Shown: positions 5,807 to 10,145 of the stretch, one piece after another
Numbering within the stretch: the stretch's first letter is position 1
Layout: the number at the start of each line of letters is the position of its first letter
Source: Deltaproteobacteria bacterium
GTDB lineage: Bacteria; Desulfobacterota; DSM-4660; Desulfatiglandales; HGW-15
NCBI GenBank assembly: GCA_019308525.1
Contig: JAFDIC010000108.1
Coordinates: 1 to 10,145, forward strand
Direction: 5' to 3'
Length of the DNA: 10,145 nucleotides
Notes under the pieces: generated by a model
Database searches by the model: none
What the model was told of the DNA's origin: nothing
What the model saw: only the letters and a program-made list of their open reading frames with translations
Program-made: the position numbers and the translations under genes

Positions 5807-6985
5807 TCAAGACCACCTCCCCGGTATCCGGGTCTTGCAGAACCTGCACCGCCCCTCCTCAATGTGAAACTGGCTGATAAAGTACCCCTTTCTCTCGACA
5901 AGCATTTTCTTGCAATTGTGACAATAGGTGTTGCATCCTTCATGTCCGGGTACGTTTCCTATATACACGTAGTGGATGCCCTGCTTCAGGGCGGTATCCC
6001 TGAAGAGTTCCAGGGTTGAAATGGGCGTGGGGGGCAGCCTGGTCAGCTTGTACTGGGGCCAGAACCTTGAAAAATGCAGGGGATAATCCGGACCAAGCTG
6101 CTCCAGGATCCATCCGCACATGCGCTTTACCATATCCAGGTCGTCCACGTAGGTAGGGACCACCAGGGTCAATACCTCCAGCCACACACCCGCTTCACTC
6201 AGGGTCTTCAGCGTATTGAGCACGGGCTTGAGCGTGCCCCCGTTCAAGCACCGGTAGGTGCGGTCATCAAATGACTTGAGATCAATATTGGCCGCGTCGA
6301 GGTGCTTGGTCAATTCAAGTAAAGGCATCCTGTTTATATAGCCGTTTGAGACAAGGACGTTCCTTATTCCATGCTCTTTTGCGACCCTTGCGGTATCATA
6401 CATGTATTCGTAGAAGGTGATGGCCTCTGAGTATGTATAGGCGATAGAAGGCACTTTCACCTTCACGGTTTCCTTGACTACCTCTTCAGGGAAAAGCTCT
6501 ACGTGCCTCACTTCCTCCGGCCTTCGCTGAGATATCTCCCAGTTCTGGCAGTTCAAGCACCTGAAGTTACATCCTGCCGTGGCTATGGAAAAAACGGGCG
6601 TGCCGGGGAAGAAGTGGTTCAGGGGTTTCTTCTCAATGGGATCGACGTGTACCGCACAAGGGTTTCCATAGGTAAGGGAGTACAGCTTTCCTCCGATATT
6701 CACCTTTGAACGGCAGATGCTCCTGTCACCAGGCCTCAAGTAGCACCGGTTGGGGCATACCCGGCATTGAACGCTGGAGCCCCGCGTGGAATAATGAAAG
6801 GCCTCTATGGACCACTTCCACGGGCGGGATGGAGCATCGTTCCTGAAAACCCGGCCTTTTATGCTCTTGTCCTGGTTTCTCCTGCCCAGGGGAAAACAGA
6901 GGCCGTCGGCACCGCAGACAAGGGTCGAGACCGCCCCGGCACACAGGGACTTGATAAACTGTTTCCTCGTCATCAATGGGGCCAA
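5807..6985 (-). CDS. amrS: AmmeMemoRadiSam system radical SAM enzyme with Tat-like leader
   Basis: A radical S-adenosylmethionine enzyme of the type co-occurring with AMMECR1-domain and Memo proteins. The reaction is unknown. Of 392 residues, C139-x3-C143-x2-C146 (AGCNFRCLNCQNWE) binds the SAM [4Fe-4S] cluster. A Cys-rich N-terminal segment (C74-x2-C77-x3-C81 ... C91, CRVCPNRC) and C-terminal cysteines C351/355/358 and C380/383 (CRFCKTRIPGRW) are typical of the family. The first 30 residues (TRKQFIKSL then a small-residue hydrophobic run) resemble a twin-arginine leader with an Arg-Lys pair. TTG at 6985 is chosen because GGAGGAG lies 8 bases upstream and it starts one base after the previous stop. 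The ATG at 6973 is the alternative and keeps the leader. It is the last gene of the operon. Family recognition is strong; export is uncertain. Confidence 0.9.
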   Translation of the reverse strand: MAPLMTRKQFIKSLCAGAVSTLVCGADGLCFPLGRRNQDKSIKGRVFRNDAPSRPWKWSIEAFHYSTRGSSVQCRVCPNRCYLRPGDRSICRSKVNIGGKLYSLTYGNPCAVHVDPIEKKPLNHFFPGTPVFSIATAGCNFRCLNCQNWEISQRRPEEVRHVELFPEEVVKETVKVKVPSIAYTYSEAITFYEYMYDTARVAKEHGIRNVLVSNGYINRMPLLELTKHLDAANIDLKSFDDRTYRCLNGGTLKPVLNTLKTLSEAGVWLEVLTLVVPTYVDDLDMVKRMCGWILEQLGPDYPLHFSRFWPQYKLTRLPPTPISTLELFRDTALKQGIHYVYIGNVPGHEGCNTYCHNCKKMLVERKGYFISQFHIEEGRCRFCKTRIPGRWS

Positions 6986-6986
6986 T

Positions 6987-9083
6987 CTATCCGCTCCTCC
7001 CCGTCCTCATGGAGAACAAAACTATAATACTGGAGACCTTCATCAAGATCAAAAGAATGACGGCCCTCTTTATCCCCCAGATGGGGACGAGCAGACTCCC
7101 GGTAACAAGGATTCCGAGGGCCGCCCCTGCCATATCCGCCGCCAGGCATCCGGCAGCGGGACTCCTGTCTTCCCCGATTATGGCGGTCACGGTGGGAAAC
7201 TGGAGGCCGCAGAAAAAAGAAAAGACAAAGCAATAGATCAAAAAGGCCAGCTGGCCTCCTTCTCCTCCCGCCAGGTTTATCCAGGGGAAGTAGAGCAAGA
7301 GGAGGACCAGGAGTAGGACTTCTGAAAGTGCCAGGCTCAACCCCTTCTCCCCCCTGTAGCTGTTGCCCACTATGGCACCTGGCAGGAGACCCAGCAGAAA
7401 GGCCGTGATAATGGCTCCTACCTTAAGGTAGACATAACCGTAGATCACCTGGAAGGTGAAAATCACGAGGATTTCGATCCCCATGGTTACAAAACCCGTG
7501 GAAAAAAGAATGTATTCTTCCCTCTTCATGAAAAAGGCATAGAGTAAGGTCAAGGCACCCACCACTACTATCAGCACCCTCGGGGATGTTTCATGCCTTG
7601 CGAACCATTCCTGGAATACCGTATTCATTATCCTGGGTTCAAAGTCCCTGTTCACCGCCTCCCCGGGATCGAGTATATCCCTTATTTTCCGTATTCTCTC
7701 CCTGGTCACATTACCATGGTAGTAGCCCTCGATATAAGATGTCTTGATGTTTTTCAGTCTCAGCCTGGAAGGGATGTCTTCCCATAAGGCCCCGTCACGG
7801 CACAGGAAGTATGCCCTGTTGCCGGGCAATACCAGTACGTTTTGAAAATGTCTTCGTGCCGTACCATACATGATCGACAGCTTCCTCTTCCCTATTTCGC
7901 TGACATAGTTTGGTGAGTATTGGAGACTGAAGCTCAAGACCCCTCCCTTGTTCAGTATCGCCTTGCACGAAGAATAGAACTCTTCTGTGTAAAAGCGGTT
8001 TATTTGAAACGTGTCAGGATCAGGGAGGTCTATGATAATGGCATCATATTTCCTCCTTCCTTCTCTGATATACATCCTGCCGTCAGTGTTATGGATTGTA
8101 AGACCAGGATACTCCTTTATGAAACCAGTTTCTTCGGCTGCATTCGTCATATAAGGATCCAGCTCCACGTAATCTACGTATTTCGGGTGGTATTTGTAAA
8201 CTTCGGCAAGGGTCTCCCCAAGTCCCCCTGATACCAGCAAAACACCCTCTACCTTGCGCACCTGGCTCAGGGCGAAATGAATCTTCTCTTCGCTCTTGAT
8301 CAAGTTCCCTTCCGCGTAGATGGGAGTCCCTGATTCCCAGAGGGCGCGTTGCCCTCCTTCCTCTGTAATGACAATCCTCCCGTAGGGAGATTCCTGGTAT
8401 CGGACAATGTTGCCGTACTGGCCAAGGAGCGTGGAAAGCTCGAATTCATGGTTGACGGAGCAATAAAAGAAAAAAAGGGCCGGCGCGGCTGCCAGGCCCA
8501 GGATCAGGTAACTCCGGCATCTCCATAGAATGAGGAAGGATATGAAGATCAGCAGGCTTGAAGTGATTGCTATGCTCTTGAAGGGTTTCACCCAGTAGAC
8601 CAGGACAAAGCTGAACAGCAGGCCGCCAAGAATATCCCCTACGCTGTCCTTTATGTAAAGGTCGCCGGAACCAAAGGCCCTATCCCGGCCCCTTATCACA
8701 TTCAACCCGCAGGGAAGGATGAATCCAATCAGGAGGCAGTAGAGGGCGGTAGTAATGAGTATATAGAGAAATATCCCGTAAAAGCCCGCTGAAGTCCCGT
8801 GGATGAAGGCAAGATCCCTAAACACCCGGATTATCACCAGCTGGAGAAGGGGCAGGAGGGCGATAACGATGCACAGGGTTGCATACAGTGCAATTGAGGC
8901 AGTCTTTGTCAGCTTGGCTGTCAGGCTGCCCATTCCGCCAAGGAGCAGCCAGCAGAAAAGGACCATTGATATGGTAATCTCATTCCCGTGAAACTGTGTC
9001 AGGAACTCGCGGATGTTTATGATTTGGACGGGGATCGAGGAAATACCCGTTGCAATGATGGACCAGATCAATAGGCGCTTCAA
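6987..9083 (-). CDS. Membrane-embedded spermidine-synthase-like protein
   Basis: A 698-residue membrane protein with a central aminopropyltransferase/methyltransferase-fold domain, of the fused membrane/spermidine-synthase type. Hydrophobic helices fill residues 1-205 and 503-695. The soluble domain is about 225-430. Recognisable motifs are YQESPYGRIVI (229-239), the nucleotide loop SGGLGETL (285-292), VELDP (306-310), TDGRMYI (333-339) and IDLPDPD (351-357), whose D352-x2-D355 matches the catalytic Asp pair. The usual GGGDG loop reads SGGLG, so its key Asp is replaced by Leu288, and the usual DE-x2-YHE segment reads EEKIHFAL. Aminopropyl transfer may therefore be lost or altered. The start is TTG at 9083, with GGGTGA upstream and an in-frame TGA at 9092-9090. 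The gene starts 27 bases after the AMMECR1 gene, and its stop is one base before the radical SAM start, so it belongs to that system by position. Confidence 0.85.
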   Translation of the reverse strand: MKRLLIWSIIATGISSIPVQIINIREFLTQFHGNEITISMVLFCWLLLGGMGSLTAKLTKTASIALYATLCIVIALLPLLQLVIIRVFRDLAFIHGTSAGFYGIFLYILITTALYCLLIGFILPCGLNVIRGRDRAFGSGDLYIKDSVGDILGGLLFSFVLVYWVKPFKSIAITSSLLIFISFLILWRCRSYLILGLAAAPALFFFYCSVNHEFELSTLLGQYGNIVRYQESPYGRIVITEEGGQRALWESGTPIYAEGNLIKSEEKIHFALSQVRKVEGVLLVSGGLGETLAEVYKYHPKYVDYVELDPYMTNAAEETGFIKEYPGLTIHNTDGRMYIREGRRKYDAIIIDLPDPDTFQINRFYTEEFYSSCKAILNKGGVLSFSLQYSPNYVSEIGKRKLSIMYGTARRHFQNVLVLPGNRAYFLCRDGALWEDIPSRLRLKNIKTSYIEGYYHGNVTRERIRKIRDILDPGEAVNRDFEPRIMNTVFQEWFARHETSPRVLIVVVGALTLLYAFFMKREEYILFSTGFVTMGIEILVIFTFQVIYGYVYLKVGAIITAFLLGLLPGAIVGNSYRGEKGLSLALSEVLLLVLLLLYFPWINLAGGEGGQLAFLIYCFVFSFFCGLQFPTVTAIIGEDRSPAAGCLAADMAGAALGILVTGSLLVPIWGIKRAVILLILMKVSSIIVLFSMRTGRSG

Positions 9084-9110
9084 GGCACATCACCCGAGGG
9101 TTAGTGTCTC

Positions 9111-9695
9111 TTACTCTTCTTCGAATGCCTGGACCTGGTATGTCAAGACCTCCAGGTCCCCATTTTTCCACTCGTCTCCGTTCAGCCCTGCCTTCACGCA
9201 GAGATGGGTGAGGAATTCTTTCTTATCAGGCAACTGCTCCCATACCTGCGGCAGAAAGGTGGCCTGGTGGTATCCCTTCTTGATGATAACTCCGTCAACC
9301 TCTGGTCTCAGCTTTTCCAGCAGATCCTGTGCATCCCTGTAATCCAGGGGCCTCGGATCCGTCAGAATGCTCACCTCGATCTTGATCTTCTCCAGTTCTT
9401 CCTTTGACAGGGGAGGGAAACGTGGGTCTTTGAAGGCTGCGTTGACGGCATTTACCTTGACTCCTTCCAGAACAGATTCCTGGGGGACTATGTGCCCTAT
9501 GCAGCCCCTGAGGTGCCCATCAATGGTGAGAGTTACAAAGGTACCGCGTTTCTCCTTGAACTTCCCGGAAGGAACCGGGACTGGATCACCCGGTGATTCC
9601 CTGTTGAGAAGCCTCTCTTCGATCGTCTTCCTGGCCAGGGAAACCAGGTATTCTCCTTCCTCCTCAGTAAGTTTCTCATTCTCGGCCATATCCAT
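9111..9695 (-). CDS. amrA: AMMECR1-domain protein (AmmeMemoRadiSam system protein A)
   Basis: A 194-residue protein that is essentially one AMMECR1 domain. The family's hallmark LRGCIG is at 62-67, with the supporting segments GTFVTLTIDG (51-60), FKDPRFPPL (88-96), IEVSILTDP (106-114), GVIIKKGYHQATFLPQVWEQ (135-154) and EFLTHLCVKAG (160-170). The biochemical function of the family is unknown. It occurs with Memo and radical SAM proteins in many bacteria and archaea. The ATG at 9695 is preferred because AAGGAGGG lies about 7 bases upstream and the length fits the family. The frame stays open upstream to 9968, with a possible GTG at 9869 but no ribosome site there. It is the first gene of the operon. 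No Memo gene is in the window. Confidence 0.92.
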   Translation of the reverse strand: MDMAENEKLTEEEGEYLVSLARKTIEERLLNRESPGDPVPVPSGKFKEKRGTFVTLTIDGHLRGCIGHIVPQESVLEGVKVNAVNAAFKDPRFPPLSKEELEKIKIEVSILTDPRPLDYRDAQDLLEKLRPEVDGVIIKKGYHQATFLPQVWEQLPDKKEFLTHLCVKAGLNGDEWKNGDLEVLTYQVQAFEEE

Positions 9696-10010
9696 CTCAT
9701 TTCCCTCCTTTTTCAAAATCACTGGGGCCGGGATGCTGCCTGGGTTGACGGATTCCTTCTTGTTCCCGCCGAGGCTTGGTTCTCCCTGGAAAAGGATCAA
9801 TAGCATGATAACCAGGGGGCAAAAGCACGCAGAGCAATTTGTAACGCACGCCAGTTCAACTGAGTTCACGGAAGTCCCATCTATGAAGTCGAGGCGGTGT
9901 TTCTCCTCCGGGAATCCATTGACCGATATCCCTCCTCCAGAAACCAGTCTCGTAACCTTTCCATTACACTATATTATATTCTGAAATCCCGCCCACTCCA
10001 AGAGAAATTT
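9696..10010. other. Upstream region of the AMMECR1 operon
   Basis: About 315 bases without an assured gene. It holds the predicted promoter at 9973-10001 and a leader of roughly 270 bases. The leader contains an in-frame open extension of the AMMECR1 frame with a hydrophobic stretch (LVIMLLILF), and a tiny 12-codon frame (9919-9881) with GGAGGAGGG ahead of it. Neither is supported well enough to call as a gene. Confidence 0.55.
9973..10001 (-). promoter_or_regulatory. Predicted sigma-70 promoter for the AMMECR1 operon
   Basis: On the minus strand, TTGGAG (10001-9996) is followed after 17 bases by a perfect TATAAT (9978-9973) in an A/T-rich setting. The start would be near 9966. The REP-like array begins 10 bases upstream of the -35 box. 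Confidence 0.6.
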
Positions 10011-10131
10011 GTAGAGCAACCTCCTGCTTGCGATCCAATATCCCCCTCCCCTCTCCCCTGTAGGAGCAACTTCTAGTTGCGATCCCATCCCCTTTTCTCT
10101 CCCTTGTAGGAGCAACTTCTAGTTGCGATTC
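10011..10131 (+). repeat. REP-like element array C (three direct copies)
   Basis: Copies at 10011-10036 (decayed: GTAGAGC head and one stem mismatch, GCAACC/GCTTGC), 10060-10085 and 10106-10131 (both with the perfect stem GCAACT/AGTTGC, loop TCT). They are 46-49 bases apart in T/C-rich spacers and in the same orientation as arrays A and B. The array may continue past the window end. Confidence 0.83.
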
Positions 10132-10145
10132 AATGTCCAGAGATC

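Noticed and set aside
9881..9919. 12-codon leader peptide (minus strand) with GGAGGAGGG ahead
   Set aside because: Spacing is long (about 10 bases), there is no attenuator-like codon run or clear terminator, and such short frames are common by chance.
9367..9984. 205-codon plus-strand open frame opposite the AMMECR1 gene
   Set aside because: It is a low-complexity Ser/Phe-rich antisense shadow of a well-supported gene.

Overview
The window looks like a stretch of chromosome from an anaerobic, moderately GC-rich bacterium. The gene content (tungsten-type aldehyde:ferredoxin oxidoreductase with a polyferredoxin partner, a membrane cytochrome-b-like/ferredoxin fusion, an AMMECR1/radical-SAM pair) would suit a sulfate-reducing or syntrophic member of the Desulfobacterota. 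That placement is an inference from gene content only; there is no rRNA or other phylogenetic marker here.

Left region (1-5334), an aldehyde-oxidation locus. An IclR-family regulator (minus strand, cut by the window start) is divergent from a 348-residue membrane protein that joins about five transmembrane helices to two [4Fe-4S] motifs and a C-terminal zinc-ribbon-like segment. After a 256-base promoter region comes a tight three-gene operon: an 86-residue zinc-ribbon protein, a 646-residue aldehyde:ferredoxin oxidoreductase, and a 168-residue protein with sixteen cysteines for four [4Fe-4S] clusters. A MoaD/ThiS-like protein ending in Gly-Gly lies convergent to this operon. The simplest model is that the W-enzyme oxidises an aldehyde, the polyferredoxin accepts the electrons, the membrane protein passes them to the quinone pool, and the MoaD-like protein serves pterin cofactor synthesis. 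The most striking new signal is a palindrome, GTTCA-N6-TGAAC, found just downstream of the predicted transcription start of the regulator, of the membrane gene (one mismatch) and of the oxidoreductase operon, with a fourth, perfect copy at the 3' end of the membrane gene. It reads as the operator of one regulon, most economically bound by the adjacent IclR protein.

Middle region (5335-5806), non-coding and repeat-dense. It holds five direct copies and one inverted copy of a REP-like hairpin element (head GTAGGAGC, tail GCGAT), a 32-base perfect palindrome, and a 9-base tandem repeat. Three more copies of the same element lie at the right end of the window (10011-10131).

Right region (5807-9695, minus strand): a three-gene operon of an AMMECR1-domain protein (AmmeMemoRadiSam system protein A), a large membrane-embedded spermidine-synthase-like protein, and an AmmeMemoRadiSam radical SAM enzyme that starts with a Tat-like signal. 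The genes are 27 and 1 bases apart. A good sigma-70 promoter lies about 280 bases upstream of the first gene. No Memo (protein B) gene is in the window. The function of this system is unknown. Its linkage here to a membrane aminopropyltransferase-fold protein with an altered active-site loop is the most interesting gene-level observation.
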